Positions 11,946 to 23,478 of a stretch of 64,000 nucleotides of DNA are shown one piece after another (within the stretch, counting starts at the first letter, position 1; every line of letters starts with the position of its first letter). The DNA comes from Skeletonema tropicum (taxonomy: Eukaryota > Bacillariophyta > Thalassiosirophyceae > Thalassiosirales > Thalassiosiraceae). The translations under genes were made by a program, and so were the position numbers. The notes under the pieces are model-generated. The model saw only the letters and a list, made by a program, of their open reading frames with translations. It had not been told where the DNA came from and did no database searches. The stretch spans positions 2,084,980 through 2,148,979 of the forward strand of contig CM074143.1 of the NCBI GenBank assembly GCA_037178625.1. Direction: 5' to 3'.

Positions 11946-12580
11946 CTACTCCTCATCAAAGAAATCATACTCCTCATCCTCATCATCGTCATCGTCATCG
12001 CCGACGAAGCCAAGGTCTTTGACGACAACGCGTTTTGCTACGCATCTGCGGCTGCGCCTTTTCTGATTCTTCCAGCGATTGATTTTTTTCCCATTCTTGC
12101 GCTTACTCGAGTTGCTCCAGCTTTTGCTCCAGCTAGTAACCCATTTGCATCTACGGGCCCTGAGGCAACGCTTCTTTCCGCGGCCCCTGCATTGAACGGC
12201 TAGGAAAATTGGGTCATCCTCGGACTCGAACTCCTCGGACGGAGCGGTAATTCCCTCACCGTCATATTCAAATTCAAATCCACTAACAGGAAACTCGTCG
12301 GACGGAGCAGTAATTCCCTCACCGTCATTTTCAAATTCAAATCCACTAACAGGATGCTATGATGCATATTATACAAGTGAGAGTGAAGTGAGAGGCGTCA
12401 GTGATTTGAACTTGAATCAGTAGAAAGGCTGCAAGGCAAGGCAAGGCGAAACACATGAACTGACTTATCAAACGAACGGAACAAATAACAATGCAAACTT
12501 ACAGCCACAGCGGCAGAGACAGCTCCTGGAGCGGTTGAGAGAAGAGCTAAGGCGGCGGAGATAATAAGATGAAGCTTCAT
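11946..12580 (-). CDS. Secreted acidic/cationic Cys protein, array copy 10
   Basis: Exon 1 is 12503-12580, the intron 12357-12502 and exon 2 11946-12356. The frame is open and the sequence is of the majority type. Confidence 0.73.
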
Positions 12581-13279
12581 GATTTTTGAGATATCGTTTA
12601 ATCTGTTGCTGTTGATAAAATTATGGCAGGATCAAGATGCCAACCCCTCATGAAATGGTTCACGCTGGTGTTCCAGAAACAGTTCACACTTGTGTCGGTT
12701 CACACTTGTGTCGGTTCACACTTGTGTCGGTTCACACTTGTGTTTTTCTCATCGTTCCCCTCTGTAGGAGGCAAAGGCGTGTTGTTCATTTCCCTGTCCA
12801 AGCGTGGATGGAGCGTTGACCCGGCCTCGCAGGTACAGGTAAGTTCCTTCTTGCAGTTGCAGGCGGGACAAAGGTCTTTCGATTTCAAAGGAAGATACAG
12901 ATGCAACTGATAAAAGGTTGGACTTTCTGCCAATGCCAATACCAATACGTGGTGCACAAGTGCTGGTAAAAGAGATGAAAAGAGTGGCAACAATCGTTAC
13001 AATGAAAGATAATGCAGCATGTCACTCTTGCGACGAGTTTTCAGGAATTGTTTTTACTATTGGATAAGAATATTTGAACGTGACCTGACGTGCAGTTGCA
13101 CACACATTTGCTCCTACCAGATAGTAGAGTGCTTTTGAAAGTTCTCTCTCTGATTGCCCTTACCCTTAGCCACCAACACCAACACTCTTAACTACTCCAA
13201 CACTCACATTTGCTCCTACAGATAAGAGTGCATTTGAAAATTCTCCTCCTGATTGCCCCCAGCCGCCAACACTCTTAAC

Positions 13280-13913
13280 CTACTCCTCATCAAAGAAATC
13301 ATACTCCTCATCCTCATCATCGTCATCGTCATCGCCGACGAAGCCAAGGTCTTTGACGACAACGCGTTTTGCTACGCATCTGCGGCTGCGCCTTTTCTGA
13401 TTCTTCCAGCGATTGATTTTTTTCCCATTCTTGCGCTTACTCGAGTTGCTCCAGCTTTTGCTCCAGCTAGTAACCCATTTGCATCTACGGGCCCTGAGGC
13501 AACGCTTCTTTCCGCGGCCCCTGCATTGAACGGCTAGGAAAATTGGGTCATCCTCGGACTCGAACTCCTCGGACGGAGCGGTAATTCCCTCACCGTCATA
13601 TTCAAATTCAAATCCACTAACAGGAAACTCGTCGGACGGAGCAGTAATTCCCTCACCGTCATTTTCAAATTCAAATCCACTAACAGGATGCTATGATGCA
13701 TATTATACAAGTGAGAGTGAAGTGAGAGGCGTCAGTGATTTGAACTTGAATCAGTAGAAAGGCTGCAAGGCAAGGCAAGGCGAAACACATGAACTGACTT
13801 ATCAAACGAACGGAACAAATAACAATGCAAACTTACAGCCACAGCGGCAGAGACAGCTCCTGGAGCGGTTGAGAGAAGAGCTAAGGCGGCGGAGATAATA
13901 AATGAAGCTTCAT
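13280..13913 (-). pseudogene. Array copy 11, frameshifted in the signal peptide
   Basis: Exon 2 (13280-13690) and the intron (13691-13836) are intact. Exon 1 (13837-13913) lacks one base near 13901, so the reading frame ends after about ten codons and the signal peptide is lost. Without another start this copy cannot make the secreted protein. Confidence 0.7.
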
Positions 13914-14612
13914 GATTTTTGAGATATCGTTTAATCTGTTGCTGTTGATAAAATTATGGCAGGATCAAGATGCCAACCCCTCATGAAATGGTTCACGCTG
14001 GTGTTCCAGAAACAGTTCACACTTGTGTCGGTTCACACTTGTGTCGGTTCACACTTGTGTCGGTTCACACTTGTGTTTTTCTCATCGTTCCCCTCTGTAG
14101 GAGGCAAAGGCGTGTTGTTCATTTCCCTGTCCAAGCGTGGATGGAGCGTTGACCCGGCCTCGCAGGTACAGGTAAGTTCCTTCTTGCAGTTGCAGGCGGG
14201 ACAAAGGTCTTTCGATTTCAAAGGAAGATACAGATGCAACTGATAAAAGGTTGGACTTTCTGCCAATGCCAATACCAATACGTGGTGCACAAGTGCTGGT
14301 AAAAGAGATGAAAAGAGTGGCAACAATCGTTACAATGAAAGATAATGCAGCATGTCACTCTTGCGACGAGTTTTCAGGAATTGTTTTTACTATTGGATAA
14401 GAATATTTGAACGTGACCTGACGTGCAGTTGCACACACATTTGCTCCTACCAGATAGTAGAGTGCTTTTGAAAGTTCTCTCTCTGATTGCCCTTACCCTT
14501 AGCCACCAACACCAACACTCTTAACTACTCCAACACTCACATTTGCTCCTACAGATAAGAGTGCATTTGAAAATTCTCCTCCTGATTGCCCCCAGCCGCC
14601 AACACTCTTAAC

Positions 14613-15247
14613 CTACTCCTCATCAAAGAAATCATACTCCTCATCCTCATCATCGTCATCGTCATCGCCGACGAAGCCAAGGTCTTTGACGACAACGCGT
14701 TTTGCTACGCATCTGCGGCTGCGCCTTTTCTGATTCTTCCAGCGATTGATTTTTTTCCCATTCTTGCGCTTACTCGAGTTGCTCCAGCTTTTGCTCCAGC
14801 TAGTAACCCATTTGCATCTACGGGCCCTGAGGCAACGCTTCTTTCCGCGGCCCCTGCATTGAACGGCTAGGAAAATTGGGTCATCCTTGGACTCGAACTC
14901 CTCGGACGGAGCGGTAATTCCCTCACCGTCATATTCAAATTCAAATCCACTAACAGGAAACTCGTCGGACGGAGCAGTAATTCCCTCACCGTCATTTTCA
15001 AATTCAAATCCACTAACAGGATGCTATGATGCATATTATACAAGTGAGAGTGAAGTGAGAGGCGTCAGTGATTTGAACTTGAATCAGTAGAAAGGCTGCA
15101 AGGCAAGGCAAGGCGAAACACATGAACTGACTTATCAAACGAACGGAACAAATAACAATGCAAACTTACAGCCACAGCGGCAGAGACAGCTCCTGGAGCG
15201 GTTGAGAGAAGAGCTAAGGCGGCGGAGATAATAAGATGAAGCTTCAT
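14613..15247 (-). CDS. Secreted acidic/cationic Cys protein, array copy 12
   Basis: Exon 1 is 15170-15247, the intron 15024-15169 and exon 2 14613-15023. A substitution at about 14887 changes one Glu of the ESEDD motif to Lys. The frame is otherwise intact. Confidence 0.73.
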
Positions 15248-15946
15248 GATTTTTGAGATATCGTTTAATCTGTTGCTGTTGATAAAATTATGGCAGGATC
15301 AAGATGCCAACCCCTCATGAAATGGTTCACGCTGGTGTTCCAGAAACAGTTCACACTTGTGTCGGTTCACACTTGTGTCGGTTCACACTTGTGTCGGTTC
15401 ACACTTGTGTTTTTCTCATCGTTCCCCTCTGTAGGAGGCAAAGGCGTGTTGTTCATTTCCCTGTCCAAGCGTGGATGGAGCGTTGACCCGGCCTCGCAGG
15501 TACAGGTAAGTTCCTTCTTGCAGTTGCAGGCGGGACAAAGGTCTTTCGATTTCAAAGGAAGATACAGATGCAACTGATAAAAGGTTGGACTTTCTGCCAA
15601 TGCCAATACCAATACGTGGTGCACAAGTGCTGGTAAAAGAGATGAAAAGAGTGGCAACAATCGTTACAATGAAAGATAATGCAGCATGTCACTCTTGCGA
15701 CGAGTTTTCAGGAATTGTTTTTACTATTGGATAAGAATATTTGAACGTGACCTGACGTGCAGTTGCACACACATTTGCTCCTACCAGATAGTAGAGTGCT
15801 TTTGAAAGTTCTCTCTCTGATTGCCCTTACCCTTAGCCACCAACACCAACACTCTTAACTACTCCAACACTCACATTTGCTCCTACAGATAAGAGTGCAT
15901 TTGAAAATTCTCCTCCTGATTGCCCCCAGCCGCCAACACTCTTAAC

Positions 15947-16581
15947 CTACTCCTCATCAAAGAAATCATACTCCTCATCCTCATCATCGTCATCGTCATC
16001 GCCGACGAAGCCAAGGTCTTTGACGACAACGCGTTTTGCTACGCATCTGCGGCTGCGCCTTTTCTGATTCTTCCAGCGATTGATTTTTTTCCCATTCTTG
16101 CGCTTACTCGAGTTGCTCCAGCTTTTGCTCCAGCTAGTAACCCATTTGCATCTACGGGCCCTGAGGCAACGCTTCTTTCCGCGGCCCCTGCATTGAACGG
16201 CTAGGAAAATTGGGTCATCCTCGGACTCGAACTCCTCGGACGGAGCGGTAATTCCCTCACCGTCATATTCAAATTCAAATCCACTAACAGGAAACTCGTC
16301 GGACGGAGCAGTAATTCCCTCACCGTCATTTTCAAATTCAAATCCACTAACAGGATGCTATGATGCATATTATACAAGTGAGAGTGAAGTGAGAGGCGTC
16401 AGTGATTTGAACTTGAATCAGTAGAAAGGCTGCAAGGCAAGGCAAGGCGAAACACATGAACTGACTTATCAAACGAACGGAACAAATAACAATGCAAACT
16501 TACAGCCACAGCGGCAGAGACAGCTCCTGGAGCGGTTGAGAGAAGAGCTAAGGCGGCGGAGATAATAAGATGAAGCTTCAT
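15947..16581 (-). CDS. Secreted acidic/cationic Cys protein, array copy 13
   Basis: Exon 1 is 16504-16581, the intron 16358-16503 and exon 2 15947-16357. This is the last complete gene of the array. Its upstream region breaks off at about 16930, some 350 bp from the start codon, but still includes the full minisatellite. Confidence 0.73.
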
Positions 16582-17001
16582 GATTTTTGAGATATCGTTT
16601 AATCTGTTGCTGTTGATAAAATTATGGCAGGATCAAGATGCCAACCCCTCATGAAATGGTTCACGCTGGTGTTCCAGAAACAGTTCACACTTGTGTCGGT
16701 TCACACTTGTGTCGGTTCACACTTGTGTCGGTTCACACTTGTGTTTTTCTCATCGTTCCCCTCTGTAGGAGGCAAAGGCGTGTTGTTCATTTCCCTGTCC
16801 AAGCGTGGATGGAGCGTTGACCCGGCCTCGCAGGTACAGGTAAGTTCCTTCTTGCAGTTGCAGGCGGGACAAAGGTCTTTCGATTTCAAAGGAAGATACA
16901 GATGCAACTGATAAAAGGTTGGACTTTCTGAAGATAACATTGAGACTTAGAGTCGACGATTTATTGAATGCCCACCATGCAGAAATCTACTAGTGGTGAA
17001 G

Positions 17002-18048
17002 ATGATGGGCTTGAAGCTCATCCCCAATGATGATGATACCGACGACGAGGATGCATGTGATTGCTCCGATTTTGTTGCAGAAAGGAGAGTGCGTCGTGCC
17101 AACCGCCCAATGGCAAAGTCGGCTGTATGTATTAGAATTACCAAACCCCCATTCAAGCAAAAGCGTTGGTACATTGGACGGAAGAAGGGGATTGCCAAAC
17201 TTCTGTGGAGGTTGCTACACTCCAGTCATGGATTTATCAGTCTTGATGCTCTTGGTGGAGAGGAACAAAAGACAAATGTGCTCAAGCTCGTTACTTGGGG
17301 AGTATTGCAAAAAGTGCCAGGGAAGAATAATGGCAATATTTATCGGATGGATAAAAAGGAGCAAGCTCTTTTGGCCCCACTATTCCAGCTCCCAAAGAAT
17401 GCATCGGACAAGGACAAAGAGAAAGAGAAGGAATTGTTCGGTAATGCCATGGTCGACACGCTGTATGCTTCCTATCAATTCTTGAAGGTATTCCGCATTG
17501 ATCGCTCTCTACGAATGCTCAATCAACTTTGCGTTCTAAACTTGACGGCCTTTGGGGCATTGCCGCGTCTGCCTCTTTCGCAAGGTCAAGCTATTGTTGT
17601 GACCACATTGAATATCTACTTGGTATTGACAGTATTGCAACTGTTGATCATTGTTGTGGTGTACCTATTCTTCTTCTTTTCGGTTGGATATGGTGTCTGC
17701 TACGGCGTGAAGCGAAGCAGGAAGACAAAGCTTGAGTTGTGGCAACAGGGCTGTATTGCGGTGGGTGTGTATGGGGTAGGCGTAACTTGCTATGCTGTCG
17801 TACGCAAGGTATCTTTTGGTTTGCTGTACGGGCAAGTATTCCCTAAGTCCAAGTCAGTCTCCTTGCTACAATCGATCCATCGGCCCATTTTTCGAACCAT
17901 TGATGCTTCTGTCGATACTGTCTGTGGTTCTTTACCCAAAGTTGGTGCGTTGCTACGAAATCCAGTTACGTGTCTTGTCGCTCCATATGTGGTAGTTGGC
18001 ATTTATGCCGGTGTCAAAGCCTTGTTGGGTTCTAGAAAGAATGGCTGA
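17002..18048 (+). CDS. Predicted multi-pass membrane protein, unknown function
   Basis: The open frame begins with two GTG codons at 16993; the first ATG is at 17002 (MMGLKLIPNDDD), giving about 348 residues. The N-terminus has an acidic patch and a basic stretch (ERRVRRANR). A soluble region with lysine-rich KDKEKEKE follows. The second half has hydrophobic segments around VVTTLNIYLVLTVLQLLIIVVVY, GCIAVGVYGVGVTCYAVV and TCLVAPYVVVGIYAGVKALL, which are probable membrane spans. The overall layout (amphipathic N-terminal half, C-terminal spans, basic tail) is loosely reminiscent of peroxisomal PEX11-type proteins, but I could not establish a family. It stands alone between the array edge, 70 bp upstream, and transposon debris. 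Confidence 0.7.
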   Translation: MMGLKLIPNDDDTDDEDACDCSDFVAERRVRRANRPMAKSAVCIRITKPPFKQKRWYIGRKKGIAKLLWRLLHSSHGFISLDALGGEEQKTNVLKLVTWGVLQKVPGKNNGNIYRMDKKEQALLAPLFQLPKNASDKDKEKEKELFGNAMVDTLYASYQFLKVFRIDRSLRMLNQLCVLNLTAFGALPRLPLSQGQAIVVTTLNIYLVLTVLQLLIIVVVYLFFFFSVGYGVCYGVKRSRKTKLELWQQGCIAVGVYGVGVTCYAVVRKVSFGLLYGQVFPKSKSVSLLQSIHRPIFRTIDASVDTVCGSLPKVGALLRNPVTCLVAPYVVVGIYAGVKALLGSRKNG

Positions 18049-18553
18049 AGAGCGTAGGGTTCGAGTGAACATGGCAAATCCTTGGGGAGACTGAGAGCAT
18101 CGGAGTGAATTCAGTCCAATCTATTTATACCTAAGACTAACTTTCATTTATTTTATCATTGAATCGTTTCAAGTCAAGCACTTCAGAAGGTGAAAGAAAT
18201 TTTATTTTACGTCAGCTCGTTCACGCGCTTGTTCCACCAAACAGAAGGTCGGGTGGGGCTCTCTGCTTCTACCCAAGTTGGAGAGGGACTCCTCGTCGGT
18301 CGTGGAGTGGGTCTTCTTGTGGGCTTCATTGTTGGATGAATATCTGCATCAGTGCGACAATACGTACAGCACGTGCACACCCAGAAATACTCGACGGCTG
18401 CAGAGGGAGGAATCGAGATTGACGGTTCATGGCTAAGTGCAGGGTCAGCCTAGCCACTTTTGCCCCTTTTGTTCGTTCTCAGCCGCTACACACACTCTGA
18501 AGCTATTTTATTCGCTTAAATTACTGCTCTCAGTGAGCTCAGTCCGAATCCAG
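18049..18553. other. Intergenic region, no gene seen
   Basis: This stretch lies between the membrane-protein gene and the first LTR-like repeat. The open frame at 18159-18422 has no recognisable domain and overlaps the presumed 3' UTR. I see nothing convincing here. Confidence 0.5.
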
Positions 18554-18726
18554 CGTTAAAAGTAGCACGGCACGCTATGATTACGTAATATACAGACTAA
18601 TCAGTACTACTGCGATAACATCAACTAATAATATAATTACATGGTACGGATACAAAACATGGATAATGATTGGTGAGAAGTGAGTGATCGTATAAGAGAA
18701 TGAGACGTTCCGTGCTACGCGAAACG
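18554..18726 (-). repeat. LTR-like terminal repeat, left end of palindrome
   Basis: A 173-bp sequence begins CGTTAAAAGTAGCACGG and ends CCGTGCTACGCGAAACG. It recurs inverted at 26470-26642 and directly at 26680-26851. Its inner edge abuts CTCCCC, the complement of a purine tract GGGGAG, and the decayed RNase H coding end lies just inside it, as expected for the 3' LTR of a minus-strand copia-like element. The ends are CG..CG rather than TG..CA, which is unusual. Confidence 0.7.
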
Positions 18727-21700
18727 CTCCCCATGAATTGTAAGCCAACGCTTGCGATTCATAAAGCTAAGTCTCCCCGGAAACCTTCTCATCAATTATC
18801 GTGCACTGATGTTGGTAATATATCAAGTCGTTGAGAAGTTGAATCCTCTTGTATAAAGGTAATATCTTCTTGAGTGTGTCCGAGTAATTGGCTCCAGGAT
18901 GTATTACCGACATCGTAAAATTCCTGTTGCTGTTGCGGTATACTCCCCCCTGATGATACGGTGTCTGTCTGAGTTTTGTAGAGTATGTTGGAGTATTCAT
19001 AGCCTTCACCATACTGTCATTGTCACAAAAGAAATCAGGTGCTCAGTCAATTGGTACAGCGAACATCTTTAGTTTGATCTTCAGTGCAACTGTCAAACCT
19101 CTCGCGAAGCGCATCGCTACCGTCTCCGTCGCGGCTCCAAAATTTTGCAGATTCAGCCGTACTCTGCTTCTTGTTTATTGAACGATAAGATTCTGATCCT
19201 CGCCTTCTTCCCCAACGGAACTGGTATTTCCGCTGGGTCTTCCTCAATTATCTCCCGTAATAATTCTTCCAATCTGTGCTATGCTTTGGGGCTTCTTCGA
19301 CATGCATTGTAGACATAGCAAGTCTCCTATCTGGATACCTATCCAGGTAACGTATAATTCCGTAAACAGCTTTCGAGGTGTCCAAGACGAAGTGCGGTCA
19401 TGTATTGTGGCACGATGGCGACATCAATCTGGATATAATTGCGTCCAAATCCAATCGATCGAAACATTCCCATGATCTGTTGATACCTAGTTGAACACTG
19501 TTTTAACTTCTCCCCGTTGGCCGCTGGGTGCATTCAGCCCAATATGCCGACTGGTATTAATATTTGGTTGGATTCCCTGCACCGAATCTGGTAACATGTT
19601 TCGATCGTGCTTGTGGTCAAAATGGTCTCTACATACCGGCTGGGTCAATCTTTCCTAGCCTCAACCGTCTCCCCGTAAACACCTTCCGCTGTACATCTTT
19701 CCATGTAACTTCTCAGATGCATCGGGGTTTTGTATTCCCGAGTGTCGCGAGGTGCTTTGACGACATCGTAAAAACGGTCTTATTGCTACAAGCCAATTGA
19801 TCGTCGTACACATGAGTTGCTGGTATCTTTACCTCTCTCACCGCTTTAGTTCGGTCTTAGCTCTAACCTTCTGGATAAGGTAGCCTGGTATCTTCCTGTG
19901 TCAACTTGATTGATTGAGTTCTCTCTCCTCCTTCTCATGCATCGTGTTGTCTCAGAGGTTCTTCATAAGTTTGCCATGTCCTTCTTCCTGCCCGAGGTCG
20001 TTTATTATTCTCTCAGAGCTTAATCATCACCTCGTTCGGGCTTAGGATGTCATCTACGTCGATAGATACTATCTCATAATGTATGATGGATTGTGTCCCT
20101 AATCATCTCGTGTCTTGGGAGTGACTCTTCATCCTGTATACATCTTGGACAAGCATAGTTCTGTACATTGTAAGTCAAGTTGCGCATAGTGACAGATCTT
20201 CACCTCGTTCCCTTCATCTTCACTACCTCAGGTGATTCTAGCTTCGAACCACATTTTCACTTGAATTCAAGCATGCGTTGCCCATACGAATATTCGTGTT
20301 CGGTACATCTAATGGCAGTCATGTAGATGAGGTAGGCATTGTCCCGTGGATGACATATCTGGATCTATATCTGTGCTGTTTTGTGAGCCCTAACTTAGAT
20401 GCGTATGGCTGTTTGGGCAGCGCTTATCCGCTTTGTCTTTGCTCATTATTATACTCTGCATGTTCAAGTAGTCATCTCTTCACGACCTCTCCTATGTTCC
20501 GATAGGTGTCGCCTGTATTGCTTTTGGAATATGTTGAATGCCATGCTCCCAGAGCCGGCGTGGGACTTCCATGGTATAATTGCTCTCCTGCTATTGACTC
20601 ATCGCCTCTTGCATGTCTATACATCTTTGGGTTGTCGTGATTATCGCCTCGTTTCAGTCATTTACAGTTGTGCGTTTATAACACCTCGTAGCAGTCATTT
20701 ACATTTGTGTGTCAAATCGTCCAGTGCGTCTCTGGTTCGACTCGCATTAGCCTGGCCTACATGTGTTTCAGCAACACGAGCGAGGTATATCATTCGTATT
20801 CTCCCCGTATGCCGAGTCTTTTGTTGGCCTAATGATGGTGATTGTCCGAATCAGTCTCATGAAGTCATGCCATGTGATGGCTTTACCCCATCTACCACGA
20901 ACAGCATTTAAGCGTCTGCAATACCCTATCGACGGCACCCCATACTCTGTCAGACCTTCTCGTGCCGTTTGAGATTGGTCTCACTTGATGTATATTCAAA
21001 CTCATTTGCAGATCTAGTATCCAGTGATAATAGAGATTTGTGATCTCTAGTCTGAGTGCCCTACAACATAAGCAGTTCGATGCAAAGGTTAGCTGTTGTT
21101 GTCGTCTCATACGAAGAAGGCTTGTTGTCCATGCAACTAGAGTCGTCTCAAAATGTGTTATGGCGCTCCCGCAGTGATTGTCGTGCAATTGTTCTCAAGT
21201 AGTGTCAGGTGTCACCTCAACAGCGAGTCCTACGCTCGGTCTTAACGCTACGCTCGGTCTTAACGTTGTTCTGGTTTCGTGAAACTCACTAACAATAACC
21301 ACTAAGCTATCGAGTTGGCTTCTCGCTCGTTGTCCAGTTTTGTTGATAACGCTACCAACCACTAAAGCCTATCATGTCGATGTTGATTTCTCGGAAATGT
21401 TTTGCTCTGCTCTGCTGACGTAATTATGCATGCCCATCTCAGATATCACGGTGTTCACATCATTGTTATCATAATATTGACGTCAACTTGATGCTACATA
21501 GTAGCCGCTTTGTGGGTCATCCTATCTTTCTCATGTCGCTTTCATTCGACCTGACCGAAGCTTTCTTCAATATCATTTCTTCATTTGCACTCTTCTGCGA
21601 ATATCTTGGTCTGCACTATCTCGTTGACTTCCTCTGCGTGCCATTATGTCGGGTGATAAGACATGCATCACGTTCTTCACATGTGGCGTATCCACATTCA

Positions 21701-21794
21701 TCCGTAGTGTCACAAGTATCTTCGCGACTGGCTCTATGGTCAGCGTGAACGTCATGAACATCATTCGCATCTGCTTTTAACACAGCTCCTTGTT
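18727..21794 (-). pseudogene. Decayed Ty1/copia-like polyprotein, left arm
   Basis: On the minus strand, fragments of a copia polyprotein remain in several frames. The clearest are an RT/RNase H stretch at 19339-19533 (STRYQQIMGM, IDVAIVPQYM) and the C-terminal RNase H stretch at 18767-19012 (NYSDTLKKILP, YKRIQLLNDLIYY). Stop codons and frameshifts are scattered throughout, so it is dead. Open frames on the plus strand (such as 20399-20911) are antisense. Confidence 0.75.
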
Positions 21795-21914
21795 CGAAAT
21801 ATATAACCCCCCCCTGTGAATTACGCCGATGGCGTCGAAAGACCGGCGTGTGCGGGGAGGGACCCGCGAGCGCCTAAAAAAAAAATCTGGGAACTAGCGA
21901 ACGGACCTGTCGAT

Positions 21915-22476
21915 CAGGGTTTTGCACCCGAGTTCGCACCCATACCCGATACCCGAGGTTTTTGGCTCGGGTACGGGTAAATACCCGATACCCGATACCC
22001 GTAAAAAGTCCCCCCTCGGGTATTACCCGATACCCGATACCCGAGTAAAATACCCATGATTTCGGGTATGGGTATTTCGTGATTTTCGTGTGGAAAAAGG
22101 TCGGTTTAGGGGCCATTTTAGACCAAAGTACTTTGATTTTGCACGTAAAAGATCCAATATTTCTTCAAATCGGGCGAGCTGCCCCGATTTCGGAAAGATT
22201 TTATCTCAAGTTCCAAATTCAAAAAGCCTCCTTTCGAGCGTTGGCGAAATGAGTCACCAAAATAATTTGTCTCTAAGACCCAACAATTTCGCTAAAATTG
22301 GTAGGAATTAGTACCATGGTCGCTAAAACAAATACCCATACCCAATACCCGATACCCGAGTATTTTGACTCGGGTATCGGGTATATACCCGATACCCATA
22401 CCCGATGCCCCTTTACCAGGGATACCCATACCCGTACCCGTACCCGACGGGATTTTCCCTCGGGTGCAAAACCCTG
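21915..22476. mobile_element. Non-autonomous hAT-type DNA transposon (562 bp)
   Basis: The ends are perfect 18-bp inverted repeats, CAGGGTTTTGCACCCGAG. They are flanked by a perfect 8-bp target duplication CTGTCGAT (21907-21914 and 22477-22484). CAGGG-type termini plus 8-bp duplications are the hallmark of the hAT superfamily. The subterminal regions are packed with TACCCGA/TCGGGTA repeats in both orientations, which could bind a transposase. There is no transposase frame, so mobility would depend on a copy elsewhere. Confidence 0.93.
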
Positions 22477-22747
22477 CTGTCGATTCATGTTGTCCGCGAA
22501 CGGCTTATTTCGAAGTTTCGAATGATTTATAAATTTATCTAGTGTGTTACGTTATTGTTACATTTCGTTACCCGAAAATTCGAATCGTTACAAATGTTAC
22601 AGTCGTTTCGCGTCGCACAGTCATATCAATTCTCGATTGATCGAATAAAGCAATGCCGCTCGATTAAGTAAAATTGCTAGCAATGCGAAAGAAAAGAAAT
22701 ATAGCTTTTAATAGCAACATAGCGTATTGTAGTCATCGGCCACTGCC

Positions 22748-22787
22748 GCCGACCCCATCGCCTGCCTCTCGCAGGCATGGGGTCGGC
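22748..22787. other. GC-rich hairpin
   Basis: GCCGACCCCAT (22748-22758) pairs with ATGGGGTCGGC (22777-22787). Inside it GCCTGC pairs with GCAGGC around a five-base CTCTC loop, giving a 17-bp stem with one bulged base. It could be a transposon end relic or a structured RNA; no neighbouring gene explains it. Confidence 0.6.
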
Positions 22788-22924
22788 GCTCGAAAATCGA
22801 TGATGCCTGACTTCCTGCGGTTACCGCCTCTCTTTCAGCTGGCGTGCAGGCGCCTACACTGCTTACTTATCTCTTCTCTCTTCTATATAGCACATTTAGG
22901 GCTGTCTTGTTGCATTGGTATCTA

Positions 22925-23478
22925 CTGCTATGGACATAGCTCCTTGTTGCATTGGTCTCTGTCTCTTTAATCTGCCTCTTCTAGGCCATCTTGGGAATGT
23001 CAAGTATCAACATTCTCCCCTGCTTGAAATTCATTATTGGTCTACACTAGGTATTGCTGCCCCTTCTTTGATCATATCGAGTATCTCCTGGTCCTGGATG
23101 TCAACTCATCTCCAGTTCAGTGCCCATTGTTTGCACCATGTTGTATCAATCGTTCTTCACTATGGGCTCCTCGCTGGCAAGATGCTCTGGATGAGATACT
23201 CCAGAGCATCTTGCCAGCGAGAAGCCCACAGTGAAGAATGATTGATACAACATGGTGCAAACAATGCGCACTGAACTGGAGACGGGTTGACACCCAGGAA
23301 CGGGAGACACTCGACCGATATGATCAAAGAAAGGGCAGCAATACCTCCCGTACACCAATAATTGAATGTCAAGCAGGGGAGAGAATGTTGATACTTGACA
23401 TTCCCAAGATGGCATAGAGAAGGCAGATAAAATAGATGGCATAGAAGAGGCAGATAAAAGAGACAGAGACCAATGCAA
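22925..23478. repeat. Central inverted repeat of the palindrome with copia end-like sequence
   Basis: The left arm (22925-23191) and right arm (23200-23478) are imperfect reverse complements. At the centre, 21 bp match perfectly (23171-23191 with 23200-23220) around an 8-base spacer. Each arm holds a purine-rich stretch followed by TGTTGATACTTGACATTCCC (right copy from 23386), resembling a polypurine tract plus LTR start of a second copia-type element. Confidence 0.75.

Larger units (their letters stand above)
1..16930. repeat. Tandem array of about 12.5 near-identical 1.33-1.37 kb units
   Basis: Equivalent landmarks recur at spacings of 1350, 1350, 1373, 1334, 1351, 1334, 1335, 1334, 1340, 1334, 1333 and 1334 bp. 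The length differences are explained by the number of 16-bp minisatellite copies (4, 5 or 6), a 6-bp duplication near 3846, a 6-bp insertion near 11385 and single-base indels. Units otherwise differ by only a few substitutions, so the array is either recently amplified or actively homogenised. It stops abruptly inside a unit at about 16930. Each unit holds one spliced minus-strand gene plus about 0.7 kb of upstream sequence. Confidence 0.98.
21795..22937. other. Insertion in the left arm of the palindrome
   Basis: The right arm is continuous here but the left arm is not. The sequence AGCTCCTTGTT occurs on both sides of the break (21784-21794 and about 22939-22950), like a short duplication at an insertion or rearrangement. 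The inserted segment contains the hAT element, a GC-rich hairpin at 22748-22787 and no convincing gene. Confidence 0.6.

Noticed and set aside
20399..20911. 170-codon plus-strand frame
   Set aside because: It lies antisense to the decayed copia polyprotein and has no domain.
21930..22460. TACCCGA repeats as an interstitial telomere
   Set aside because: They are irregular, occur in both orientations and lie inside an hAT element with TIRs and target duplication.
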